From NCBI RefSeq assembly GCF_001660485.1, contig NZ_CP013979.1:3906001-3970000 (forward strand): a stretch of DNA of 64,000 nt, given 5' to 3'. Each line of letters starts with the position of its first letter. Positions within the stretch are counted from its first letter, which is position 1. Origin of the DNA: Agromyces aureus. Lineage in GTDB: Bacteria; Actinomycetota; Actinomycetes; Actinomycetales; Microbacteriaceae. The notes beneath the pieces were generated by a model. It had not been told where the DNA came from, did no database searches, and saw only the letters and a list, made by a program, of their open reading frames with translations. Shown here piece by piece: positions 24,979 through 38,108 of the stretch. A program made the translations under genes and the position numbers.

Positions 24979-27276
24979 GTGACGAGTGAACCGACGGCCG
25001 ACGTCGTACCCGAGCCGTATCCCGACCTCGAGGTCGGCCACAACAAGTCCTGGGCGGTCGGCGCCCCCGGCATCCTGCACTCCATGGAGCCGGCCCTGAA
25101 GCACATGGGCCTCTCCCGCACGGCCCGACTCGCGCTGGCGATCAACCAGAAGGACGGCTTCGACTGCATGAGCTGCGCGTGGCCCGACCCCGGCCACCGC
25201 AACGTGCTCGAGTTCTGCGAGAACGGCATGAAGGCGACGACGTGGGAGGCCACTCCGATCACGGTGCCGCGCTCGTTCTGGGCCGAGCACTCGCTGACCT
25301 CGCTCCTCGCCCGCGACGAGTACTGGCTGGGCCAGCAGGGCCGGCTCACCGAACCCGTCCACAAGCCGGCCGGTTCCGACCACTACGAACCCATCTCGTG
25401 GGATGCCGCGTTCGACCTGATCGCCGACCACCTCAACGGTCTCGACTCAGCCGATCGCGCTGCGTTCTACACGAGCGGTCGCACGTCGAACGAGGCCGCG
25501 TTCCTCTACCAGCTCTTCGTGCGCGCCCTCGGAACCAACAACCTGCCCGACTGCTCGAACATGTGCCACGAGTCCACGGGCACCGCGCTCGGCGCGACCA
25601 TCGGCATCGGCAAGTCGACGGTGGCGTACGACGACTTCGGCAAGGCCGACCTCGTCATCGTCATGGGCCAGAACCCCGGTACGAACCACCCCCGCATGCT
25701 TACGGCCCTCGAGGAGACGAAGCGCAACGGCGGCCGTGTGGTCTCGGTCAACGTCCTCCCCGAGGCCGGGCTGGTTCGCTACAAGAACCCGCAGAAGGTA
25801 CGCGGTATCCTCGGCAAGGGCACCGTGATCGCCGACCGCTTCCTGCAGATCCGCTCCGGAGGCGACATGGCGCTCCTCCAGGCCGTGTCCAAGCGCGTGC
25901 TCGACGCCGAGGAGCTGGCCCCGGGAACCGTGCTCGACCACGCGTTCCTCGAGGAGCACACCGTCGGACTCGACGCCCTGCGCGAGCACCTCGCGTCCCT
26001 CGACGAGGCCGCCGTCGCTGCGGCCACCGGACTCACGGCGGACGAGATCGACGCCCTCGCGGCCGAGTACCTCGCCGCCGATCGCGTCATCATCACGTGG
26101 GCCATGGGCCTCACCCAGCACAAGAAGGCCGTGCCGACGATCAAGGAGATCGTCAACCTGCTGCTGCTGCGCGGCAACATCGGCAAGCCCGGCGCCGGCG
26201 CCTCGCCGATCCGCGGACACAGCAACGTGCAGGGGGACCGCACGATGGGCATCTGGGAGCGGATGCCCGAGACCTTCCTCGCGGCGCTCGAGCGGGAGTT
26301 CGCCTTCCCGGTGCCGCGCACGCACGGCGCGGATGCGCTGCACACGGTGCACGGACTCCGCGACGGCGACCTCGACGTGTTCATGGCGCTGGGCGGCAAC
26401 TTCGTCGGCGCGATCTCGGACACCGCCGTCGCCGAGGCTGCGATGCGGGGGGCGAAGCTCACCGTGCAGGTATCGACGAAGCTCAATCGCTCGCACGTCG
26501 TGACGGGGGAGGAGGCCCTGATCCTCCCGACCCTCGGCCGCACCGAGGTCGACCTGCAGGGCGACGTGCCGCAGTTCGTGTCGGTCGAGGACAGCGTGTG
26601 CGCGGTGCACGCGAGCCACGGCGCCATCCCGCCCGCTGCCGACGGCCTGCTCTCCGAGATCGCGATCGTCTGCCGCCTCGCAGACGCGACCCTGGGCGGA
26701 CGTCACGACATCCCCTGGCGCGAGTTCGAGGCCGACTACGACCTGATCCGCGACCGGATCGCGCGCGTGGTGCCCGGCTTCGCGACGTTCAACGTGGACA
26801 TCCGCAAGCAGGGCGGCTTCATCCTGCCGAACGGGCCGCGCGACGAGCGCCGCTTCGACACCGTCGCCGGCAAGGCCATGATCACGGTGAACGAGCTCGA
26901 GCACATCGAACGCCCGGCCGGCCGGCTGATCCTGCAGACGCTCCGCTCGCACGACCAGTTCAACACCACGATCTACAGCCTCAACGACCGGTACCGCGGC
27001 ATCAAGAAGGGACGCGACGTGGTGTTCGTGCACCCCGACGACCTGGCGGACCTCGGCCTGGACGACGGCGACCGGGTCGACGTGGTCGGCGAGTGGCCCG
27101 GACAGCCCGACCGCGTCCTCGCGAACCAGCGTCTCGTCGCCTACCCGACCGCACGCGGATGCGCCGCGGCCTACTACCCGGAGGCGAACGTGCTCGTCCC
27201 CCTCGAGAGCGCGGCCGAGGAGTCGAACACGCCCGTCTCGAAAGCCGTGATCGTGCGCCTCGTGCCGCGCAGCTGA
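24979..27276 (+). CDS. FdhF/YdeP-family molybdopterin oxidoreductase (formate dehydrogenase-like)
   Basis: A 765-residue molybdopterin-dinucleotide enzyme of the DMSO-reductase superfamily. The N-terminal region has CMSC (C63, C66) and C80, a reduced cysteine set compared with canonical [4Fe-4S] sites. The cofactor domains show SNMCHESTGTALGATIGIGK, MGQNPGTNHPRM, RGHSNVQGDRTMGIW and MALGGNFVGAISD, as in the YdeP/FdhF group. The C-terminal molybdopterin-binding lobe has HDQFNTTIYSLNDRYRG. A non-redox cysteine or serine sits in the active-site region, so the reaction is not certain; formate oxidation is the usual annotation. No electron-transfer subunits are adjacent. GTG 24979 starts 1 bp after fdhD. 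Confidence 0.88.
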   Translation: MTSEPTADVVPEPYPDLEVGHNKSWAVGAPGILHSMEPALKHMGLSRTARLALAINQKDGFDCMSCAWPDPGHRNVLEFCENGMKATTWEATPITVPRSFWAEHSLTSLLARDEYWLGQQGRLTEPVHKPAGSDHYEPISWDAAFDLIADHLNGLDSADRAAFYTSGRTSNEAAFLYQLFVRALGTNNLPDCSNMCHESTGTALGATIGIGKSTVAYDDFGKADLVIVMGQNPGTNHPRMLTALEETKRNGGRVVSVNVLPEAGLVRYKNPQKVRGILGKGTVIADRFLQIRSGGDMALLQAVSKRVLDAEELAPGTVLDHAFLEEHTVGLDALREHLASLDEAAVAAATGLTADEIDALAAEYLAADRVIITWAMGLTQHKKAVPTIKEIVNLLLLRGNIGKPGAGASPIRGHSNVQGDRTMGIWERMPETFLAALEREFAFPVPRTHGADALHTVHGLRDGDLDVFMALGGNFVGAISDTAVAEAAMRGAKLTVQVSTKLNRSHVVTGEEALILPTLGRTEVDLQGDVPQFVSVEDSVCAVHASHGAIPPAADGLLSEIAIVCRLADATLGGRHDIPWREFEADYDLIRDRIARVVPGFATFNVDIRKQGGFILPNGPRDERRFDTVAGKAMITVNELEHIERPAGRLILQTLRSHDQFNTTIYSLNDRYRGIKKGRDVVFVHPDDLADLGLDDGDRVDVVGEWPGQPDRVLANQRLVAYPTARGCAAAYYPEANVLVPLESAAEESNTPVSKAVIVRLVPRS

Positions 27277-27305
27277 AGCCTCAGGACGCCTCGAGTCGGA
27301 ACGCA

Positions 27306-27336
27306 CGAAGGGCCGCCCCAGTGGGGCGGCCCTTCG
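27306..27336. terminator. Strong hairpin after the FdhF-like gene
   Basis: A perfect 14-bp stem CGAAGGGCCGCCCC / GGGGCGGCCCTTCG with an AGT loop follows 30 bp after the stop. The same stem sequence recurs after purF (61274-61307). It lies between the convergent fdhF-like and rrn transcripts, so it may work in both directions. Confidence 0.8.
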
Positions 27337-27371
27337 TTCGCACCTCCGAGGAGGTTGGTGTGTGTTAAATG

Positions 27372-27403
27372 CAGGAAGGCCACCCGTTGGGGTGGCCTTC
27401 CTG
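27372..27403. terminator. Hairpin at the 3' end of the rrn operon
   Basis: 14-bp arms CAGGAAGGCCACCC / GGGTGGCCTTCCTG around a GTTG loop lie just past the 5S rRNA 3' end on the minus strand. It is a likely terminator for the rRNA operon and may also back up the preceding plus-strand terminator. Confidence 0.8.
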
Positions 27404-27412
27404 GTAATGGTT

Positions 27413-27531
27413 GTCCGGCGGTGTCCTACTCTCCCACAGGGTCCCCCCTGCAGTACCATCGGCGCTGCGAGTCTTAGCTTCCGGGTTCGGAATGTGTCCG
27501 GGCGTTTCCCTCGCGCTATGGCCGCCGAAAC
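27413..27531 (-). rRNA. rrf: 5S ribosomal RNA
   Basis: The minus strand reads GTTTCGGCGGCCATAGCG at the 5' end and contains CCGGAAGCTAAGACTC and GGTACTGCAGGGGGGACCC, ending at CACCGCCGGAC. The length of ~119 nt and order after 23S are normal. Boundaries are estimated to within a few bases. Confidence 0.95.
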
Positions 27532-27680
27532 TCTTGCCACAACCGGCACCATCCCTGGGGGGTGGTGGGTGTGTAGTCTCGGTGAACCTCATCGGTGCGT
27601 GTGCTGGTGCCGGCCCGGTGGTCCGGGGGCGCCTGCTCAGGCACGATGGGTGTCGTGTGTTGAGTTGTGTGTTTGTGTTT

Positions 27681-27717
27681 CCGTCTGTTGGGAACCACAG
27701 AGTGGACGCGAGTCATC
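27681..27717. repeat. 3' arm of pre-23S processing stem
   Basis: CCGTCTGTTGGGAACCACAG and the adjoining AGTGGACGCGAGTCATC on the plus strand are an inverted near-copy of 31015-31050 in the 16S-23S spacer. In the transcript the two arms would pair and bracket 23S rRNA, the classic RNase III processing stem. Confidence 0.75.
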
Positions 27718-27771
27718 AGGCCACACACACGCCTTTTACGTGAATGAACACTTTCGTGTGTGTGTAGTGAG

Positions 27772-32876
<5,105 letters not shown>

Positions 32877-33262
32877 ATGGTTCCCAACACCGAAGTGTCA
32901 GGGAGTTTGTTCACTGACAGAGAAACAACTGACTCTAAAAATCAAATTGTCCATCAATCAAAGGAATCCCACCACCGAAGTGGATGGGGTTCAAAAAATT
33001 GGCATTGAACATAGTGCACGCTGTTGAGTTCTCAAGAACCAGACGCCAACAAAACAACCAACCCACCAACGTGAGCAGCCATTCAGGGCAACCTGTACAA
33101 CCTACCATCACCGGACCCGGCAACCAAATCTGCGAACAGACCCGGACACCACGCGAACGAGTCGCGATCGTCAGGAAATGGGGGTTATCATTCTAGGCTT
33201 GAAATCACCGAGTCGCATTGTCTGCGCCTTCGAGGTTATTTGGCTAGAACCACCGCACACCC
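32877..33262 (-). promoter_or_regulatory. rrn leader and promoter region
   Basis: No protein gene is supported between 16S and the TetR gene at 33524. On the minus strand the leader carries TTGAGAACTCAACAGCG (around 33024-33040), typical of actinobacterial rrn leaders, and the pre-16S stem arm CATTGAACATAG (33003-33014 plus strand). TAGAAT (minus strand, 33195 to 33190) is a candidate -10 box. I could not fix a -35 or the number of promoters. The stretch 33263-33490 shows nothing definite. Confidence 0.5.
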
Positions 33263-33491
33263 GGCTGATCTGCGCTTCCGCTTCTCAGCCGCCGTTGCGA
33301 CATGTAAGAACTTACGCGGACGGGACGCCCGACGCCAAATCAGCCACGCAGCCCGGGCGTGTCGCACCTCTGAACGTGCGGCCGACGGCGCGGCGGCCGA
33401 GGGTGCGCGACCGGCGATCGACGTGCGCCACCGGCATCCGCTCGCTCGATCCGACCGTCGCGAAAAGCCGTTTCATCCGTGTTCATCCTTC

Positions 33492-33517
33492 TGAGTGAGC
33501 GCTCATTCAGTTATGAT
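33492..33517 (+). promoter_or_regulatory. TetR operator and -10 box
   Basis: TGAGTGAGCGCTCATTCA (33492-33509) is an imperfect 18-bp palindrome with the GAGCGCTC core common to TetR operators. It is followed by TATGAT (33512-33517), which ends 6 nt before the TetR ATG. The repressor would bind between -35 and -10 of its own leaderless transcript. Confidence 0.75.
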
Positions 33518-33523
33518 CTCGGC

Positions 33524-34219
33524 ATGACCGAACGAACACGACGGGCGAAGCCCATGAGCCGCGACGAGCGGCGTGCGTCGATCATGGACGCGGCGGTTCC
33601 ACTGCTCGTGCAGTACGGGCGCGACGTGACGAGCAAGCAGCTCGCCGAAGCGGCCGGCGTCGCCGAGGGCACCCTGTACTCCGTGTTCGCCGATAAGGAC
33701 GAGCTCATCCACGACTCGATCCACCGCCACATCGAGGCGACGTCGATGGTCGACGCGATCCGCGAGATCCCCGAGTCCACCGACCTCGACGGCGTCATCC
33801 GCGCGATCGTCGAGTTGACGCAGCACCGCACCGAGCAGATCTTCGCGCTCGTCGCGATCCTCGGCTTCCACGAGCGAACCCCCGAGCACGCCAAGCGTCG
33901 TCCGCCCGACAACGAGCCCGTCATCCAGGCGATCGCCGACGTGCTGCTGCCGCACCGCGACCGACTCACGGTCACTCCCCGTCGCGCCGCGCAGTTCATC
34001 CGATACGCGACCTTCTCGATGACCCATCCGATGATCACGAACGGCGAGGTCGTGCCGGCCGACGAGATCAGCGCGCTGCTGCTGCACGGCTTCTCGGTCG
34101 CAACCGGTGCCGCCACCACGACCGCCTCCGCCGACGAACGCCGCGCCGCGGCATCCGCCACCGCATCACCCGACGTCGTCACCCCGATCAGCCCCGCCAC
34201 CGCACCCCTCACTGCGTAG
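33524..34219 (+). CDS. TetR-family regulator of the ABC exporter
   Basis: A 231-residue repressor. HTH: RRASIMDAAVPLLVQYGRDVTSKQLAEAAGVAEGTLYSVFADKDEL (residues ~14-60). It has a helical ligand domain and an Ala/Thr-rich tail of ~30 residues. The start is ATG 33524, just after the palindrome and TATGAT box; the upstream extension of the frame crosses the operator and is rejected. The ABC gene follows 11 bp later, so regulator and exporter are one autoregulated operon, probably induced by an exported compound. Confidence 0.9.
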   Translation: MTERTRRAKPMSRDERRASIMDAAVPLLVQYGRDVTSKQLAEAAGVAEGTLYSVFADKDELIHDSIHRHIEATSMVDAIREIPESTDLDGVIRAIVELTQHRTEQIFALVAILGFHERTPEHAKRRPPDNEPVIQAIADVLLPHRDRLTVTPRRAAQFIRYATFSMTHPMITNGEVVPADEISALLLHGFSVATGAATTTASADERRAAASATASPDVVTPISPATAPLTA

Positions 34220-34230
34220 AAAGCCGCATC

Positions 34231-35967
34231 ATGCTCATCTCCCTGTTGAAGCGCTACGTCAAGCCGTACTCGTGGCTGGTCGTCGCCGTCATCGTCTTCC
34301 AACTGGCGCAGTCGATGGCCTCGCTCTACCTGCCGACGTTGAACGCCGACATCATCGACCAGGGCGTCGCCACCGGTGACACCGCGTACATCCTCACGAC
34401 GGGCGGCTGGATGCTGCTCATCACGCTCGCGCAGGTCGCGTGCTCGATCACGGCCGTCTACTTCGGCGCGAAGGTCGCCATGGCCGTCGGGCGCGACCTT
34501 CGGCGCGGAGTGTTCCGCAAGGTCGGCGAGTTCTCGGAGCGCGAGGTCTCGAAGTTCGGCGCCCCGTCGCTGATCACCCGCACGACGAACGACGTGCAGC
34601 AGGTGCAGATGCTCGTGCTGATGACCTCGACGATGCTCGTCTCGGCCCCGATCCTCGCCATCGGCGGCGTGATCATGGCCATGCAGCAGGACCTCGAGCT
34701 CTCCTGGCTGATCGCGATCAGCGTGCCCGTGCTGCTCATCGCCGTCGGGCTCATCGTGAGCCGCATGGTGCCGCTGTTCCGCGTGATGCAGAAGAAGATC
34801 GACCGCCTGAACCTCGTGCTGCGCGAGCAGCTCACCGGCATCCGAGTCATCCGCGCGTTCGTGCGCGAGCCCGAGGAGCGCGACCGGTTCGAGGTCGCCA
34901 ATGCCGAGATCACGGATGTCGCGACGCGCGCCGGCCGCCTGATGGCACTCATGTTCCCCGTGGTCATGGCCGTGCTCAACGTCTCGAGCGTCGCCGTGCT
35001 CTGGTTCGGCGCGTTCCGCATCGAGGACGGCAGTATGCAGGTCGGAACGCTCATGGCGTTCCTGCAGTACCTGATGCAGATCCTCATGGCCGTCATGATG
35101 GCGACCTTCATGGCCGTGATGATCCCGCGGGCATCGGTCAGCGCCGATCGCATCGGCGAGGTGCTCGAGACCAGCTCGAGCGTCGTGCCGCCGCTCGAGC
35201 CCACGACCGTGGTGAGCATGCACGGCGCCATCGAGCTCGACGACGTGAGTTTCGCCTACCCCGGCGCCGAGTCACCGGTGCTGCGGAACCTGACGTTCCT
35301 CACCGAGCCCGGCACGACCACCGCGGTGATCGGCAGCACCGGCTCGGGCAAGACGACGCTCGTGAACCTGCTGCCCCGCCTGTTCGATGCGACCGAGGGC
35401 AGCGTGCGCATCGACGGGGTCGACGTGCGCGACCTCGAGCCCGACGCGCTCTGGGAGCGCATCGGCCTGGTTCCCCAGAAGCCGTACCTGTTCTCGGGCA
35501 CGGTCGCCTCGAACCTCCGCTACGGAAAGCCGGATGCCACCGATGACGAGCTCTGGCACGCGCTCGAGGTCGCGCAGGCGAAGGGGTTCGTCTCGGCCAT
35601 GCCGGGCGGCCTCGAGGCCCCCATCGCCCAGGGCGGCACGAATGTCTCCGGTGGTCAACGCCAACGACTGGCCATCGCGAGAGCGCTCGTGAAACGTCCG
35701 GAGATCTACGTATTCGACGACTCGTTCTCGGCGCTCGACGTCGCGACCGACGGGCGCCTTCGCCGCGCCCTCCGCGCCGACATCGGCGATGCCTCGATGT
35801 TCGTGGTCGCCCAGCGCGTCTCGAGCATCGTCGACGCCGACCAGATCCTCGTGCTCGAGCACGGCGAGATCATCGCCCGCGGAACGCACGAGGAGCTCCT
35901 CGCGAACTCCCCCACCTACGAGGAGATCGTCTCCAGCCAGCTCAGCGCCGAGGAGGCCGCAGCATGA
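34231..35967 (+). CDS. Heterodimeric ABC exporter, degenerate-site subunit
   Basis: A 578-residue half-transporter with six transmembrane helices (residues 1-310) and one nucleotide-binding domain. Walker A GSTGSGKTT starts at G368; signature VSGGQ is canonical (472-476). The Walker B catalytic Glu is Asp (FDD, D497) and the H-loop His is Gln (VAQRVSS, Q528). With the complementary changes in the next protein, this is the pattern of heterodimeric exporters such as TM287/288 or LmrCD with one inactive ATP site. The stop overlaps the next start (ATGA). Multidrug export is inferred. Confidence 0.93.
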   Translation: MLISLLKRYVKPYSWLVVAVIVFQLAQSMASLYLPTLNADIIDQGVATGDTAYILTTGGWMLLITLAQVACSITAVYFGAKVAMAVGRDLRRGVFRKVGEFSEREVSKFGAPSLITRTTNDVQQVQMLVLMTSTMLVSAPILAIGGVIMAMQQDLELSWLIAISVPVLLIAVGLIVSRMVPLFRVMQKKIDRLNLVLREQLTGIRVIRAFVREPEERDRFEVANAEITDVATRAGRLMALMFPVVMAVLNVSSVAVLWFGAFRIEDGSMQVGTLMAFLQYLMQILMAVMMATFMAVMIPRASVSADRIGEVLETSSSVVPPLEPTTVVSMHGAIELDDVSFAYPGAESPVLRNLTFLTEPGTTTAVIGSTGSGKTTLVNLLPRLFDATEGSVRIDGVDVRDLEPDALWERIGLVPQKPYLFSGTVASNLRYGKPDATDDELWHALEVAQAKGFVSAMPGGLEAPIAQGGTNVSGGQRQRLAIARALVKRPEIYVFDDSFSALDVATDGRLRRALRADIGDASMFVVAQRVSSIVDADQILVLEHGEIIARGTHEELLANSPTYEEIVSSQLSAEEAAA

Positions 35968-38036
35968 CCACCGAGCAGCGCAACGACGCACACCCCGACA
36001 CCGGCGCGATCAGCGCGGCCACCCAGGCCGAGATCGCCTCCGAGGCCGAGGCAGCCCCTGCACCCGCGGCGCCCCCGCGTCGCGGCGGCGGCCCGTTCGG
36101 TGGCGGCATGCAGGCCCCCGTGCAGAAGGCGATCGACTTCTGGCCGTCGGCCAAGCGACTCATCGGGCGACTGCGCCCCGAGGCGTGGCCGGTCATCTCG
36201 GTGACGATCCTCGCCATCATCGGCGTCGTGTTCAGCGTGCTCGGGCCGAAGCTGCTCGGCGAGGGCACGAACATCATCTTCGAGGGCGTCGTCTCGTCGG
36301 CGCTCGGCGAGCAGATGCCGGCCGGCACCACGCAGGCGCAGGCCATCGAGATGCTGCGCGCCGCCGGGCAGGACGACATCGCCAACATGGTCTCGGCCAT
36401 GAACGACTTCCAGGTCGGCCAGGGCATCGACTTCCAGGCACTCGGCATGGTGCTCATGGGCGTGCTCGCGCTCTACCTGCTGGCCTCGCTCTTCATGTGG
36501 CTGCAGGGCTGGGTGCTGAACGGCGCGATCCAGCGCACCGTGTACCGGCTGCGGGAGGACGTCGAGGAGAAGATCAACCGGCTGCCGCTGAAGTACTTCG
36601 ACGCCCTGCAGCGCGGCGAGGTGCTCTCGAGGGTCACCAACGACATGGACAACGTCTCGCAGAGCCTGCAGCAGACGATGAGCCAGATGCTGACCTCGCT
36701 GCTCACCGTGGTCGGCGTGCTCGTCATGATGTTCACGATCTCGCCGCTGCTCGCGGCCGTCGCCCTCGTGACGATCCCGCTCTCGGCCGTCATCACGGTC
36801 GTCATCGCCAAGCGGTCGCAGAAGCTGTTCGCCGCGCAGTGGAAGCACACCGGCACGCTCAACGCCCGCATCGAGGAGACCTTCACCGGCCACTCGCTCG
36901 TGAAGGTGTTCGGCCGCCAGAAGGAGGTCGACGAGGCGTTCGACGCCAAGAACGACGAGCTGTACGCCGCGAGCTTCGGTGCCCAGTTCGTGTCGGGCAT
37001 CATCATGCCCGCGATGATGTTCGTCGGGAACCTCGTCTACGTCGCGATCGCGGTCGTCGGCGGGCTCATGGTCGCCGGCGGCACCATGCGCCTCGGCGAC
37101 GTGCAGGCGTTCATCCAGTACTCGCGCCAGTTCACCCAGCCGCTCAGCCAGCTCGGCTCCATGGCCAACCTGCTGCAGTCGGGCGTCGCGAGCGCCGAGC
37201 GCATCTTCGAGCTGCTGGACGCCGAGGAGCAGGACCCCGACCCCGAGACGCCCGCGTCACCGGCATCCGTCACCGAGGGTGGCGAAGCGGGAGCGCGCCT
37301 GGCGTTCGAGGACGTCTCGTTCAGCTACTCGCCCGACAAGCCGCTCATCGAGCACATGAACCTCGTGGCCGAGCCGGGCTCGACCGTCGCCATCGTCGGC
37401 CCCACGGGCGCCGGCAAGACGACGCTCGTGAACCTCATCATGCGGTTCTACGATGTCGACTCGGGTCGCATCACGTACAACGGCGTCGACATCAACGACA
37501 TGACCCGCGACGACCTGCGCTCGCGCACCGGCATGGTGCTGCAGGACACCTGGCTGTTCGGCGGCACGATCCGAGAGAACATCGCCTACGGGCGACCGGG
37601 TGCCACGGAGGAGGAGATCCTCGCCGCGGCCGTCGCCGCCTACGTCGACCGGTTCGTGCACGCCCTGCCCGACGGGTACGACACCGTGCTCGACGACGAG
37701 GCCGGCAACCTCTCGGCCGGCGAGAAGCAGCTCATCACCATCGCGCGGGCGTTCCTCGCCCGTCCGAACGTGCTGATCCTCGACGAGGCGACGAGCTCGG
37801 TCGACACGCGCACCGAAGTGCTCGTGCAGAAGGCCATGGCCGCGCTGCGCGAGAACCGCACCAGCTTCGTCATCGCGCACCGGCTCTCGACGATCCGCGA
37901 CGCCGACGTGATCCTCGTCATGGAGAACGGGTCGATCGTCGAGCAGGGCTCGCACACGCAACTGCTCGCCGCGAAGGGCGCGTACTACCGCCTCTACAAC
38001 GCGCAGTTCGAGGCGCCGGTCGACGAACAGGTCTGA
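35964..38036 (+). CDS. Heterodimeric ABC exporter, catalytic-site subunit
   Basis: A 690-residue partner. A ~55-residue N-terminal Ala/Pro-rich extension precedes six transmembrane helices, with an unusual extracytoplasmic insertion after TM1 (residues ~95-150). Walker A GPTGAGKTT starts at G479; Walker B LDE has E608; H639 is present. Its signature is LSAGEKQ (583-589) instead of LSGGQ. Thus Walker and His residues here pair with the intact signature of the first subunit to make the single hydrolytic site. A strong terminator follows at 38047. Confidence 0.93.
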   Translation: MTTEQRNDAHPDTGAISAATQAEIASEAEAAPAPAAPPRRGGGPFGGGMQAPVQKAIDFWPSAKRLIGRLRPEAWPVISVTILAIIGVVFSVLGPKLLGEGTNIIFEGVVSSALGEQMPAGTTQAQAIEMLRAAGQDDIANMVSAMNDFQVGQGIDFQALGMVLMGVLALYLLASLFMWLQGWVLNGAIQRTVYRLREDVEEKINRLPLKYFDALQRGEVLSRVTNDMDNVSQSLQQTMSQMLTSLLTVVGVLVMMFTISPLLAAVALVTIPLSAVITVVIAKRSQKLFAAQWKHTGTLNARIEETFTGHSLVKVFGRQKEVDEAFDAKNDELYAASFGAQFVSGIIMPAMMFVGNLVYVAIAVVGGLMVAGGTMRLGDVQAFIQYSRQFTQPLSQLGSMANLLQSGVASAERIFELLDAEEQDPDPETPASPASVTEGGEAGARLAFEDVSFSYSPDKPLIEHMNLVAEPGSTVAIVGPTGAGKTTLVNLIMRFYDVDSGRITYNGVDINDMTRDDLRSRTGMVLQDTWLFGGTIRENIAYGRPGATEEEILAAAVAAYVDRFVHALPDGYDTVLDDEAGNLSAGEKQLITIARAFLARPNVLILDEATSSVDTRTEVLVQKAMAALRENRTSFVIAHRLSTIRDADVILVMENGSIVEQGSHTQLLAAKGAYYRLYNAQFEAPVDEQV

Positions 38037-38046
38037 CCGGGAACGA

Positions 38047-38084
38047 CGAAGGGGCTGCGTGCGAGTGATCGCACGCAGCCCCTT
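38047..38084 (+). terminator. Hairpin after the ABC exporter operon
   Basis: A 16-bp stem (left arm 38049-38064, right arm 38069-38084) with a GTGA loop is followed by a short T-rich segment. It lies 12 bp past the stop and before the convergent RND gene. Confidence 0.8.
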
Positions 38085-38108
38085 TCGTGTTCGAGCGGAT
38101 GCCGCGGG

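Noticed and set aside
33479..33524. Upstream start for the TetR gene at 33479
   Set aside because: It would translate the operator palindrome and -10 box; ATG 33524 begins a standard TetR N-terminus.
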